Assembly: GCA_020072815.1 (NCBI GenBank) | Contig: JAIQGE010000023.1 | Span: forward strand, 62,001 to 126,000 | Origin: Terriglobia bacterium | GTDB lineage: Bacteria > Acidobacteriota > Terriglobia > Terriglobales > Acidobacteriaceae | Direction of reading: 5' to 3' | Length of the DNA stretch: 64,000 nt | Made by a program: the position numbers and the translations under genes | The notes under the pieces: model-generated | Databases searched by the model: none | What the model saw: only the letters and a program-made list of their open reading frames with translations | What the model was told of the DNA's origin: nothing | In this document: positions 16,060 to 24,749 of the stretch, in pieces | How the letters are laid out: every line of letters begins with the position of its first letter | How positions within the stretch are numbered: position 1 is the stretch's first letter

Positions 16060-16442
16060 GATCTGGAATTTGCCGGCTTGCCCCGCGTGCGCGGACCCAC
16101 CGCCACAGCTTCAAAGTTACGATCTGCTCGAAGTTCCTTTGGCGAGCAACCTACGCTGCTCTTGATGAACCTGGAAAAAGATCTTTGTGACCGATAGCCC
16201 AACTGGAAAGCAACTTCCTTGATGCTCTGATGAGGATTGTTATCAAGCAGGCCCCTGGCATACTCCAACAGCATTTCACTGCGCAACTCGCGAAACGTTC
16301 TCGAGGTCGCTTGTTTGACCGCTTTCTCGATGGTATGGCGTTCAACGCCGATCCGAGTGGAAAGCTCATTCAAGGATAGATACGGGGTGGAGCGCAGATT
16401 GAGTTGTATGCGGTTGAACAGCCCATTCAGATCGTATGACAT
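15999..16442 (-). CDS. AraC-type HTH transcriptional regulator without sensor domain
   Basis: A 147-residue protein made almost only of an AraC DNA-binding domain: first HTH around LSLNELSTRIGVERHTIEKA, second around SIKEVAFQLGYRSQRSFSRF, ending GCSPKEL. A ~40-residue basic tail follows. No ligand-binding domain is present, so control may depend on its own level or on a partner. It starts at an ATG with GAGGAGAG six nt upstream. It is the most upstream gene of the minus-strand locus and contains one copy of the shared 19-bp element in its 3' end. I infer that it activates the precursor and ycaO promoters. Confidence 0.88.
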   Translation of the reverse strand: MSYDLNGLFNRIQLNLRSTPYLSLNELSTRIGVERHTIEKAVKQATSRTFRELRSEMLLEYARGLLDNNPHQSIKEVAFQLGYRSQRSFSRFIKSSVGCSPKELRADRNFEAVAVGPRTRGKPANSRSVQSTSKVSHQVACAVVIKE

Positions 16443-16827
16443 CGATCTCTCCTCGTTCGCTCAATGTTCTTGAGAATCCATTTCTTGATCACTAGGCTTA
16501 AGAGTCGGCTTGCAACCGTAAGTCAGCTGTGCCTATGCTCGTTGATGGGTAAAGGAGAGTCACAGTAGTATTGAGACAACCACGTGTCAAGGTTTGTGAG
16601 TTAACTTTTGTAAATTTCGGAAGCGTCTAGTTCCATTTCGGGAAGGCTCGAAGCGTTAACGAGGGTATGCACCTATTAGACAGTAATGGTATTGCCCTGC
16701 TACTGATGCGGAATATGGCCTCCTATTCCCCACGAGCACCATAAGAGGGCATTGCTCCCACCCAAGCAGGCTATCAGGCCATAGAATGTTAAAGACTGCT
16801 CAAAAGCTTATGGATGGCCGTTATAGG
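16443..16827. other. Intergenic region upstream of the regulator gene
   Basis: No coding potential or repeat stands out. The promoter of the AraC-type gene must lie in its left part, but I see no convincing -35/-10 pair and no copy of the 19-bp element. Confidence 0.5.
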
Positions 16828-17562
16828 CTACTTCAACAGTGAGCCATCTATCATGTCCAGCAAATTATGCAAGGCAGAAATACGCTCTTTGTCGGACATG
16901 GCTATGAGGTAAGCGCGCGCCCGCAGATAAAGCTCGGGACAATTGAGCCCTGCCCACCGGATCACGGATGGAAGAGAAGACGTCCAGCGCCGGCGCTCCA
17001 CTTGATACGTATAGATTGCTTTGGAAAAAATTTCCGCCAACCGTACTTGTGCAAGCGCCCCGAATTCCGCCGCGTCCTGTCCCCGCTGCAAAATCCTCTC
17101 CGCCGACGACAGCGCCGCTCTTATCTGCTTGCGAGTGATGATGGCCTCGGATTCGGGCACGCCCGGCGGCCCGGCGGCCCGCTTTTCCTGCGCGCTGGCC
17201 ATCAATCGGGATAATTCGCCCGTGGTATCGAGAAGAATGCGGCCACCTGTGAGCGCATTCAGTAAAAAATTATTGTTGTTGGGGAAGGTCGAGTGCAGGC
17301 GGCGGAACAGCGGCGCCACAGGGGAATAGCAAGCGTCAATGTAAGTACTGCGGAACGGCAAGAATTCGCGTCGTAACTCATAGTGGCCGGGGGCTAAAAC
17401 GCATATCACGTCAAAGTCACTGAGTTCATCGGCAGCGCCTGCAGCCCGGGAACCATGAAGCAACACACCCGCGACGGAAGGTTCATAAACTGCTTGCACC
17501 ACGGCATCGTCCAACGGATCCCCAGTGAGTGCTTTTACGGGCTGGCGATCGACTGTCTGCAT
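16828..17562 (-). CDS. Nucleotidyltransferase-domain protein
   Basis: A 244-residue protein with the polymerase-beta-like signature LLHGSRAAGAADELSDFDV near residues 34-52 (Gly-Ser then Asp-x-Asp for metal binding). A helical C-terminal half (SSAERILQRGQDAAEFGALAQ) resembles HEPN-like or substrate-binding helices. Members of this family adenylylate small molecules or partner proteins. It stands alone, so its substrate cannot be guessed; no cognate antitoxin gene is visible. Confidence 0.75.
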   Translation of the reverse strand: MQTVDRQPVKALTGDPLDDAVVQAVYEPSVAGVLLHGSRAAGAADELSDFDVICVLAPGHYELRREFLPFRSTYIDACYSPVAPLFRRLHSTFPNNNNFLLNALTGGRILLDTTGELSRLMASAQEKRAAGPPGVPESEAIITRKQIRAALSSAERILQRGQDAAEFGALAQVRLAEIFSKAIYTYQVERRRWTSSLPSVIRWAGLNCPELYLRARAYLIAMSDKERISALHNLLDMIDGSLLK

Positions 17563-18452
17563 CGCGCGTATTATACCGAAGTTCCTTAATAGTGATGGCA
17601 GAACTCTTGGGTGAGGCCAAAACAGAAGCCTGGTTTATCTTTTCTGCAATTGCGGTTGTCATCCTCAATTGCTAGTCAAGCCCGGCTTCCAGGCTCAGTC
17701 ACACTATTTCCGGTATATTTGCAGAAAATCTACTATCTTTTTTCGGGGGAAATCTTTGTATGGTAAAGGATCCGTGAAAGATCGGCGTTTCCACTGGCTA
17801 GTCTCGCGCAAGCAGATAGTAGTCCAGGGAATAATCGCGTCATCCTCGATCGGACGTTCCTCAAGGACTATCTCAACGGACAACTGGTCGCGGGGTTGGA
17901 AAATCCGCTCGTCGTGCGAGGTCTTGTGATTCATTATCGTATGGTATCAACATTGCGAGCTTGGCTGGCACTTCGGTCATCCACGTCCCATGCGCATTTC
18001 TGCTTTTCTTACGCTAACGTGAAAGTTACATTTTCTGCTTGTAATTTGCGTCTCGCATAGCTCTCGGCTGATGGCGAAACCGAGGCATTTCTGCTGTCCT
18101 TGCGACTTGTCCCGGTACCTGCGGCGGAAGGCCTCAAAGATGATTGGTTGCTTGTTGGCCGAATGCCAATGGCACTATCGCTACTTCAAAGGCAATCACA
18201 GCTGCCGCGTTACCGAGAATGGGGATTACCATTAGTTTTGTTAGTAAATCTTTCCGGTGTGCAATTGCTCATCATAATAGTCACCCGAAGGTTCAAGGGC
18301 GTGTCCTGCTTTCCCATTTTGGGAATAGTGGCCATCATTTCTCCACTTCCACTTTTCCGAGGGACATAGGTGAAGTAATATCTACGGCGCCGTTACATTG
18401 TCCTGGATGTGTTATCGCCGATCTGGTGGACAGGGCCCATTCTGGAGGATTC
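17563..18452. other. Long intergenic region
   Basis: About 890 bp with lower GC than the surroundings. Short frames on both strands (for example 17704-17934 on the minus strand) lack a ribosome binding site and recognisable sequence. The frame of the following gene is open from 18144, but the upstream part does not look like coding sequence. I see no RNA gene here. Confidence 0.5.
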
Positions 18453-20339
18453 GTGAAGGCATCTCGACTATTTTCGGTCGTGACCATGGCAACCGCAATT
18501 CTCGCCTGCCTCTTCTGCGGCGCCGCCAGCGCACAGCGCAGTAACAGAACAACGGATCAGGCTGAATCCCCGCGATGGCGAAGCTATTCTCGTCTTGTGG
18601 TGGTCGATGTGGTTGTGAGCGACGGCCATGCTCCCGTCAAGGGCTTATCGAAGGAAGCATTTGAGGTTTTTGAAAAAGGACGCGAGCAGACCATCACTGG
18701 ATTCGAAGAGCACACCATAGCCAACCAGTCCCAAGCCGAAAAAGCACGGCCGCTGCCCCCTCATACCTACAGCAACCAGCTGGCTCGCACAGAATCCATC
18801 AACATTCTCCTGCTTGACGCACTGAACACGCCCGTGTCGGACCAACGCGCTCTTCGCGTGGAGATGGCAGACTACCTTAGGAGCATCCCAGCCAAGGCCC
18901 CCATTGCAGTGTTCACCCTCGTATCCAGGCTGCGACTCTTGCACGGACTCACCGCAGATACCGCATCCCTCCTGGCAGCACTGAACGGGGCCAAGAGCCC
19001 GGCCAGCCCCTCGCCGCTACTCGAAGATCAGAATGGTTCGGACGCTTCCGTCATGCAGGCGGACGCGGCTGAACAACCTTTGCAACTGCTGGAACAGTTC
19101 GAGACCGAGACCACCGCCATCCACACCGACCTTCGCGTCCAGATCACGGTTGATGCGTTCAAACAAATTGCCAGATATCTAAGCGGCATTCCGGGCCGTA
19201 AGAATCTGATCTGGTTCTCTGGTTCTTTCCCGTTGAGCCTGGAGCCCAGTGAATCATCCGATGATCGCTTTCGTGGGCAGCGCGTCTACAGTGACGATCT
19301 GCGGCAGGTTGGTAATGACCTGGCAGCCGCGCGTGTGGCCGTTTATCCAGTGGACGCACGTGGCTTGATGCCGGAAACACTCTTTAGCGCGGCCGCGTTG
19401 AATTCTGCTTATGGAACTTCAACTCCGCGGTCATCAGGTAGGGGACGCGCCCTGCCCGGAGGCCCCGGAGCATTCGTTCACGACCACTCCCAGTTCTTGC
19501 GGCAGACGGACGCAGAACACAACAGTATGAAGCAGATCGCCGAAGAAACCGGAGGTGCGGCTTTTTATTCTACCAATGGCTTCAAGGAAGCTTTGGCGGC
19601 GGCCCTGGAAGATGGTGCAAACTATTACACTTTAACTTACTCACCTGATAATAAATCGTTCGACGGTCGCTTTCGCAATATAACTGTGAAGCTCTCCAGT
19701 GGCAATTACCGTCTGGCCTACCGCCGCGGCTATTTTGCAAGGGTGCCGGAACTCCACAATCCAAAAGATGCCGACGCGCTTCTAAGTCCGTACAATCCCG
19801 GCATCCAGCTTGGCGCTCCTCCTTCCTCCCAGGTTCTGTTCCGCATCCGAGTTCTGCGTGCAGACGCAACATCACGTGTCCAGGCCGGTCCCGCAGGCCT
19901 GATAAAACAGACTGGGCAGGTGGAACGCTATCTCCTCGACTATAAGTTGGAGATGCCGAACATCGGGTACAGATTTGATACTAGTTATCATCTTGGTCTG
20001 GAGTTGGTGGCGATCGCTTATGATCCGGAAGGAAAGCCTCTGAACATCGCCAACGCGGCATTCCAACTTCACCTGCGGCCCTCCGAGTATGAAAAGCTGG
20101 TGAACGAGGGGTTACCTCTGCACCAGGAAATTGACGTGCCGGTGAGGAACGCGTATCTCCGGTTAGTCGTGCACGACCTGTTGACTGACCTGTTTGGCTC
20201 GATCGAAGTTCCCCTGCACTCGAGCGCGCTAACAGCCGCGAGACGCGGCCGGGATTTCGGTCGCCCTTTTCGGTATCGACTCGGACAAGTGCCGCAAGCA
20301 AAGAGGAACGCGAAATTCAGGATCCTTGAATCGAGTTAA
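18453..20339 (+). CDS. Secreted VWFA-related protein of the Acidobacteria type
   Basis: A 628-residue protein from a GTG at 18453 with GGAGG five nt upstream. It begins with a signal peptide (MATAILACLFCGAASAQ region). The segment VVVDVVVSDGHAPVKGLSKE followed by FEVFE and then ILLLDALNTP is the start of the VWFA-related domain that is very common in Acidobacteria (described as TIGR03436). Later parts (KNLIWFSGSFPL, AARVAVYPVDARGL, YYTLTYSPDN) complete the fold, and a beta-rich C-terminal third follows. The role of these proteins is not known; they are exported and may bind partners through a metal-dependent adhesion site. The next gene starts 2 nt downstream, so the two are cotranscribed. 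Confidence 0.9.
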   Translation: MKASRLFSVVTMATAILACLFCGAASAQRSNRTTDQAESPRWRSYSRLVVVDVVVSDGHAPVKGLSKEAFEVFEKGREQTITGFEEHTIANQSQAEKARPLPPHTYSNQLARTESINILLLDALNTPVSDQRALRVEMADYLRSIPAKAPIAVFTLVSRLRLLHGLTADTASLLAALNGAKSPASPSPLLEDQNGSDASVMQADAAEQPLQLLEQFETETTAIHTDLRVQITVDAFKQIARYLSGIPGRKNLIWFSGSFPLSLEPSESSDDRFRGQRVYSDDLRQVGNDLAAARVAVYPVDARGLMPETLFSAAALNSAYGTSTPRSSGRGRALPGGPGAFVHDHSQFLRQTDAEHNSMKQIAEETGGAAFYSTNGFKEALAAALEDGANYYTLTYSPDNKSFDGRFRNITVKLSSGNYRLAYRRGYFARVPELHNPKDADALLSPYNPGIQLGAPPSSQVLFRIRVLRADATSRVQAGPAGLIKQTGQVERYLLDYKLEMPNIGYRFDTSYHLGLELVAIAYDPEGKPLNIANAAFQLHLRPSEYEKLVNEGLPLHQEIDVPVRNAYLRLVVHDLLTDLFGSIEVPLHSSALTAARRGRDFGRPFRYRLGQVPQAKRNAKFRILESS

Positions 20340-20341
20340 TC

Positions 20342-21145
20342 ATGGAATGGATTGCCGGCTTTGTAATTGCCACAACCGTTGGGCTGACTGGAATGGGTGG
20401 GGGCAGCTTTACTGTGCCGATTCTAGTGCTAGCTGGCCTGCCGACTGCTGAAGCCGTGGGAACCGCCATGCTATTCGCGGCCTTCCTACGCCTGGTTGCC
20501 GCGCCGATTTACCTTCGGCGCAAGCATGTCCATACTCGATATCTGGCGTCGCTGTTGATAGGGGCGGTCCCCGGCGTCCTCGCCGGAAGCTGGGCGCTGC
20601 ACTCCCTCGGCGCTTCGTCCTGGAAACCAGCTGTGCTGTTGGCTGTGGGGTTGATGCTGGTAATTTCTTCGCTCCTGAGTTTCGTTCCTCGCCTGCGAAA
20701 GCCGGATTTTGCGCGAAGAAATACTCCCTGGCTGGCTTTGCTGGCCTTGCCCATCGGCATGGAAACAGGCTTCTCTTCCGCCGGGGCCGGCGCGCTCGGA
20801 ACAGTCCTCTTGCTGAATTTTTCGGAAATGCCAGTCGCACAAGTTGTCGGAACTGACATTTTGTTTGGGATTGTTCTGGCAATCGTCGGCAGCGCATTCC
20901 ATTTAGGCTGGGGTTCAGTGCACACTGAGACTCTGCTGCGCTTGTCGGCTGGCGGACTGCCAGGTGTGCTCTTAGGCTGCGCTTTGGCGAGACACATTGC
21001 CAGCGCCAAACTTAGAGCAGCCGTGGCCGTGGTCGCGGTTGCATTGGGATTGCAGCTCGTTTTGATGGCTGGCCGCAGCTTGTGGGAAAATCGGGTAAAG
21101 CATCGTGATTCACAAGTGATCGTCCTTCGAAGCGGCCTCCTATAG
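20342..21145 (+). CDS. TauE/SafE (TSUP) family permease
   Basis: A 267-residue protein with about eight membrane helices. GLTGMGGGSFTVPILVLAGL near the N-terminus and GFSSAGAGALGTVLLLNF in the middle are the two repeated signature segments of the sulfite-exporter TauE/SafE family. Members export sulfite, sulfoacetate or related anions; the substrate here is unknown. It begins two nt after the VWFA-protein stop. A link with the sulfation locus 16 kb away is not supported by position. Confidence 0.9.
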   Translation: MEWIAGFVIATTVGLTGMGGGSFTVPILVLAGLPTAEAVGTAMLFAAFLRLVAAPIYLRRKHVHTRYLASLLIGAVPGVLAGSWALHSLGASSWKPAVLLAVGLMLVISSLLSFVPRLRKPDFARRNTPWLALLALPIGMETGFSSAGAGALGTVLLLNFSEMPVAQVVGTDILFGIVLAIVGSAFHLGWGSVHTETLLRLSAGGLPGVLLGCALARHIASAKLRAAVAVVAVALGLQLVLMAGRSLWENRVKHRDSQVIVLRSGLL

Positions 21146-21266
21146 GCTCAAATGAATACAGCAAGCGCCTTGCGGAGGCAGATGGCCGTGTTAGGCTGAT
21201 CGACACCAAGTCGCGCACTGTGCAAGCGATGCTGGGTGCGTAGGTCCGTCGGGAACCTTTCCGCGC

Positions 21267-21476
21267 TTGACCTTTTGGCAGCGATTCAAGCTGCTCATTA
21301 TCGGGATTGCAGTCGCCGCAGTCGCGGCTGCGGTCCTGGCCGCTGCACTGACACTCGGCTCAATACTCGCAGGTGTCCTTCGGATAGCACTGGTGGCCGT
21401 GATTGTGGCTGTAACTGCGCCGGTCCCTTTCGCCATCACGACTTCTGGCCCGCAAGAACTTCCGGTTATCCCATAA
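21267..21476 (+). CDS. Possible small membrane protein
   Basis: A 69-codon frame opening at a TTG, with FKLLIIGIAVAAVAAAVLAAAL and a second hydrophobic stretch, would give a two-helix membrane protein. The start codon is weak, there is no clear ribosome binding site, and Ala/Val-rich frames arise easily by chance in GC-rich DNA. I keep it only because nothing else explains the stretch between the permease and the nuclease remnant. Confidence 0.25.
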   Translation: MTFWQRFKLLIIGIAVAAVAAAVLAAALTLGSILAGVLRIALVAVIVAVTAPVPFAITTSGPQELPVIP

Positions 21477-21510
21477 CACGCCCTCGAAATCGGGTCGAGT
21501 AGTTCCGGTT

Positions 21511-21970
21511 GTGAGCGAAACTCCGCATGAAGAGGAGGGCCTGCGTTCCCACTTTCTCGTACAGCTCGACGGCGCGTGCAAGGGGCAGGCCACCGGTGAG
21601 ACTTTCAAATTTACAGGGCAAACCCGACATTGTCATCCGCGTCGAGGGGAAGGACGTTTTCATCGCTGAGTGCAAGTTCTGGAAACGTGAAAAGGTCTTT
21701 CTTGGAACGATAGAACAGCTCCTTTCCTATCTGAGCTGGCGGGACACAAAGGCCGTGGTCCTCGTGTTCAACAGGAATGCCGATTTCACTGCCGTTCTCT
21801 CGAAAATTGCCGAGATCACGCAAAAACATAACAATTTCAAACGCGCACTCGGCAAGTCAGACGAAAGCACTTTCCGATATGTTTTTGGACAGCCGAATGA
21901 TGCGAACCGCGAGATTGCGCTGACCGTAATGGCATTTGATATTCCATCGGCGCCATCACCCGAGAAATAA
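21511..21970 (+). pseudogene. PD-(D/E)xK nuclease-like protein, 5'-truncated and frameshifted
   Basis: From 21511 one frame reads EEEGLRSHFLVQLDGACKGQ and ATGETFKF; near 21605 the sense continues one frame over as LQGKPDIVIRVEGKDVFIAE then CKFWKRE. Together they form the C-terminal part of a nuclease-like family whose metal site is the D...E-x-K of PDIVI...AECK. A one-base insertion at the AAATTT run explains the break. The usual N-terminal two-thirds of the family are missing, so the gene is a remnant. A sequencing slip at the homopolymer-like run could explain the frameshift but not the truncation. Confidence 0.7.
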
Positions 21971-22027
21971 AATCTCCCCCTCCTGCCCGTGCCCGCCACT
22001 TCACGGTCCGTTGCATGCCCTCCCCAG

Positions 22028-23596
22028 TCACCGAGGTTGTTCCCCGGCACGCACCTTTGCGGCCTCTTGTTTCATCGACCACTGTACCCGCTCCGCGATG
22101 AACCCCGCAAACGGCCGGATATCCATGTCTATGCTGGCGCTGTCCAGCGCCTTGAGATACGCCTTGCGGTCCTCAAGCCGAACCACTGTCCACGGATAAC
22201 CGCCTGACGCCAGCATCGCGTTCATGAAGAACCGCGCCATGCGCCCGTTGCCATCGGGATACGGATGTATATAGCCGAACAGCCAGTGTCCCAGCACAGC
22301 GCGGACGCCGGGTTCGGTTTCCTTTTCGAGCAGGTCGAACAGCTCCGGCATGGCGTCGCGCACCGCTTCCCATCGCGGTGGCACATAACGCGAGGTCCGC
22401 AGGTAAACCGCGTCATTCCTGTAGCCGGCGAGCGCGCCGGCCGGAATCAGCCCCGCCGCGACGCTTGGCTGAAACAATTCGCGGTACCAATCCTTGTGAG
22501 CGATGCGCGCCAGCGTACCGGGATTATCGCCCGCGATTATTTTTTCAACTGACGCTTTTACGCTCTGAAAAGCCTGAAAGTATCCGCGCGCCGCCAGCGC
22601 GTCGCGATCCCTGCTGTCACCTTCATGATGCTCGGGGTCCCAGTCCCCCCGCTGCACTCTTTCGATCAGCGCAGGCGTAACACTGTAGCCCTCGATGGAC
22701 AGCGAGTGATAGGCATCGCTCTTATAGATGTCATCCACAAAACCGAGGTACTTCTCCCTGTCTTTGGGAAGGCCCGGCGCTTTCGGAAATACTTCAACGA
22801 CCGTGCCGCGCATCGATTCCCACATCGCGCGCATGCGCGTGACAATCGGTGATTTCGCCGCGGGAAGCGCGCCGAATGTCTGTTCGGGCGCGAAAGGATC
22901 GGTCTCGCGGACAATATATCCCGCCGCCTTCATTGTGCTGACAATCTCGTCCGCCATGGTTGCGCGGCCGGTGCGGCGCAACGCGCCGGCGAGCTGTCCC
23001 GCCTTGACGGTCCGGCCGCCATCCAGAAGATGCCGCAGCACGTCAGACGCGTCCCCAAGGTTTGCAAGGGCAACCTGCGTCTCGATGGGATTTCGAGCGA
23101 AGAATGCCTCCGGTGCCTTGACCAGCGCCGCCGCCGGCGAAAACAGGCGCAGGCCGTTTCTCAAGGCTAGATCCGGTCCGGCTGGCATGTCAGCCTGCTT
23201 CAGGTCATAGAGAGACGTGCCGAAAAGCAGGTCCATGCTGTGGTTTGTGGCCTTGGGGCTGTAGATCACCACCTGCATTGGAATGACCGTGTTTTCGGCG
23301 TGAAGGAGCAGCGACTGCTCGGGCGACAGATGCCATTCTTCTCCAAAACGGTCGTCACCGTAACGGGCACAGAATTCCCAGAACGATGCATACCAGGGCG
23401 TGCTATCGCCCGCGTGCGCGCCCGGACTCGATGAGATTAGCCAACCCTTCATGACTTCCTGCAGAAATCCGTTCTGAACCAAACGTTCCCTGTGCGTGCG
23501 GCTGAGATCGTCCGACTTGAACACACGCCGCCCTCCCTTCTGGAGGTCTTGGAGCACTGCCAGGGAGTCGGCCAGTTTTTCATTCGGTGTCGGCAT
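22028..23596 (-). CDS. Fic-domain protein (AMPylator-type), class II-like
   Basis: A 522-residue protein. The Fic core HPYPDGNGRMARFFMN lies near residue 435 and contains the catalytic His and the Gly-Asn-Gly-Arg loop that positions ATP. Upstream, SLSIEGYSV near residue 300 matches the inhibitory motif (S/T)xxxE(G/N), where the Glu blocks ATP binding, so the enzyme is probably self-inhibited. The N-terminal ~200 residues (FKSDDLSRTHRERLVQNG...GWLISSSPG) resemble a winged-helix AbiEi-like region that could bind DNA, with a second HTH-like part further on. Four 24-bp repeats directly upstream could be its own operator. Function: transfer of AMP or another nucleotide to a target protein. Confidence 0.88.
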   Translation of the reverse strand: MPTPNEKLADSLAVLQDLQKGGRRVFKSDDLSRTHRERLVQNGFLQEVMKGWLISSSPGAHAGDSTPWYASFWEFCARYGDDRFGEEWHLSPEQSLLLHAENTVIPMQVVIYSPKATNHSMDLLFGTSLYDLKQADMPAGPDLALRNGLRLFSPAAALVKAPEAFFARNPIETQVALANLGDASDVLRHLLDGGRTVKAGQLAGALRRTGRATMADEIVSTMKAAGYIVRETDPFAPEQTFGALPAAKSPIVTRMRAMWESMRGTVVEVFPKAPGLPKDREKYLGFVDDIYKSDAYHSLSIEGYSVTPALIERVQRGDWDPEHHEGDSRDRDALAARGYFQAFQSVKASVEKIIAGDNPGTLARIAHKDWYRELFQPSVAAGLIPAGALAGYRNDAVYLRTSRYVPPRWEAVRDAMPELFDLLEKETEPGVRAVLGHWLFGYIHPYPDGNGRMARFFMNAMLASGGYPWTVVRLEDRKAYLKALDSASIDMDIRPFAGFIAERVQWSMKQEAAKVRAGEQPR

Positions 23597-23604
23597 AGTG
23601 CGTT

Positions 23605-23700
23605 CTGTATGCTTACAAGCTTTTCATGCTGTACTAAGACAAGCATATCATGTTGTGCATTTACAAGCAAATTATGCTTTACGCTTACAAGCAAATCATG
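23605..23700 (-). repeat. Four 24-bp tandem repeats upstream of the fic gene
   Basis: Units at 23605-23628, 23629-23652, 23653-23676 and 23677-23700 share the plus-strand core CTTACAAGCAAATCATG with a few changes each, all with the same 24-bp period. They start 8 bp before the fic ATG and cover its promoter region. This looks like an array of operator sites, possibly for the HTH part of the Fic protein; an iteron function is less likely because no replication gene is present. Confidence 0.75.
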
Positions 23701-24182
23701 CTGTTGTGATGAAAATACAGCCGGTTAGTTCTGTTTCTTGTTTGTAAATATAGCGGCGATTCGACCCACTCTTAGCCATCCTTAATATGTAGGCGTCGGA
23801 GTGGCAGCCATGGCCATGGAAACCCTGCAAGAAACGGCCGCGCCCATGGGCGTCAAGACCTCCCGCATCGTTGAAATCACCGATGAGGATGAGACCATCA
23901 TGATCGTGTTTGTTGCTGTGGCCTACATGGCCAGCAGCGCCATGGTTCCGGCCACCGCCAGCAGCACCATGATGATCACCACCACCAGCATCATGCTGGC
24001 GAACAAGAACAACACCGTCGGCGTGCGATGAGCGCTGCATACCAAGAAACACCGGTTGCAATGGGACGGCATCACCATCGAAGCCGCAAGGGCTGCAGCT
24101 TCGGCCCAGGCACCTCGCTCCAGCGCATAGCGGGCCGGAATCGCGGAGGTAGCCGTGTATCCGGCCAGGTCACGTGAATGTG
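23701..24182. other. Intergenic region between fic and the TA-like pair
   Basis: No convincing gene. Frames on both strands (plus 23801-24031, Met/Thr-rich; minus 23696-24061, His/Gly-rich) overlap each other, lack known motifs, and at most one can be real. I could not decide, so neither is called. Confidence 0.4.
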
Positions 24183-24212
24183 TTCGCTATTCGCGAATCG
24201 CGAATGTAGAAT
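24183..24212 (+). promoter_or_regulatory. Two overlapping TTCGC-N5-GCGAA operators and -10 box
   Basis: TTCGC-N5-GCGAA occurs at 24183-24197 and again, overlapping, at 24190-24204. A TAGAAT at 24207-24212 lies 6 nt before the ATG at 24219, so transcription may start at the ATG itself and the mRNA may be leaderless; no ribosome binding site is seen. The same palindrome occurs four times near higBA (47825-47987). Confidence 0.55.
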
Positions 24213-24218
24213 AGACAC

Positions 24219-24749
24219 ATGAACCTAAAACCACAGGATGTCATGGTGGTCCTAAAGCTATGTACCTACGCCACCTCGCGTCCCGCTATCTCTATTCTCG
24301 CGAGCGAACTCGCTATAAGCCCGTCGGAGGTGCATGGCGCTCTCAAAAGGCTTCACCGTGCACGGTTGTTACATGGGCCGGAAATGAGAGATAAACCCAA
24401 TGTCTCAGCCCTTGAAGAGTTTCTCCTACACGGCTTAAAGTACGCATTTCCCGCCGAGCACGGACAGGTAACCCGCGGCGTTCCGACTTCATACGCCGCT
24501 GCACCGCTTAAGGGAGAAATCCTGCCGGGCGATGAATTGCCTCCTGTGTGGCCGTGGCCAAAGGGCGACACTCGTGGGATCGCTCTGGAGCCGCTCTACA
24601 AAACGGCGCCCATCGCCGCCTTGCGCGATCCGAGCTTCTATGAACTCTTGGCTCTCGTGGACGCTATCCGAGATGGCCGAGCCCGAGAACGCAAGATTGC
24701 TGAACGAGAGTTGCTCAAGAGATTGCGATTGGTAAATGTCAAAGCATAA
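24219..24749 (+). CDS. HTH protein, likely antitoxin/repressor of the following nucleotidyltransferase
   Basis: A 176-residue protein with a winged-helix-like N-terminus (ISILASELAISPSEVHGALKRLHRARLL) and a C-terminal half without known motif. The last 14 nt overlap the next gene, a nucleotidyltransferase, which is the usual layout of type IV or type II toxin-antitoxin pairs of the AbiE kind. Palindromes just upstream are probable binding sites for it. The name of the family was not recognised. Confidence 0.7.
   Translation: MNLKPQDVMVVLKLCTYATSRPAISILASELAISPSEVHGALKRLHRARLLHGPEMRDKPNVSALEEFLLHGLKYAFPAEHGQVTRGVPTSYAAAPLKGEILPGDELPPVWPWPKGDTRGIALEPLYKTAPIAALRDPSFYELLALVDAIRDGRARERKIAERELLKRLRLVNVKA

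Noticed and set aside
17669-17934. Overlapping short frames on both strands
   Set aside because: No ribosome binding site, no motif, and they exclude each other.
23801-24031. Met/Thr-rich 76-codon plus-strand frame
   Set aside because: GTG start, weak ribosome binding site, no similarity, and it overlaps a longer antisense frame; coding status cannot be decided.
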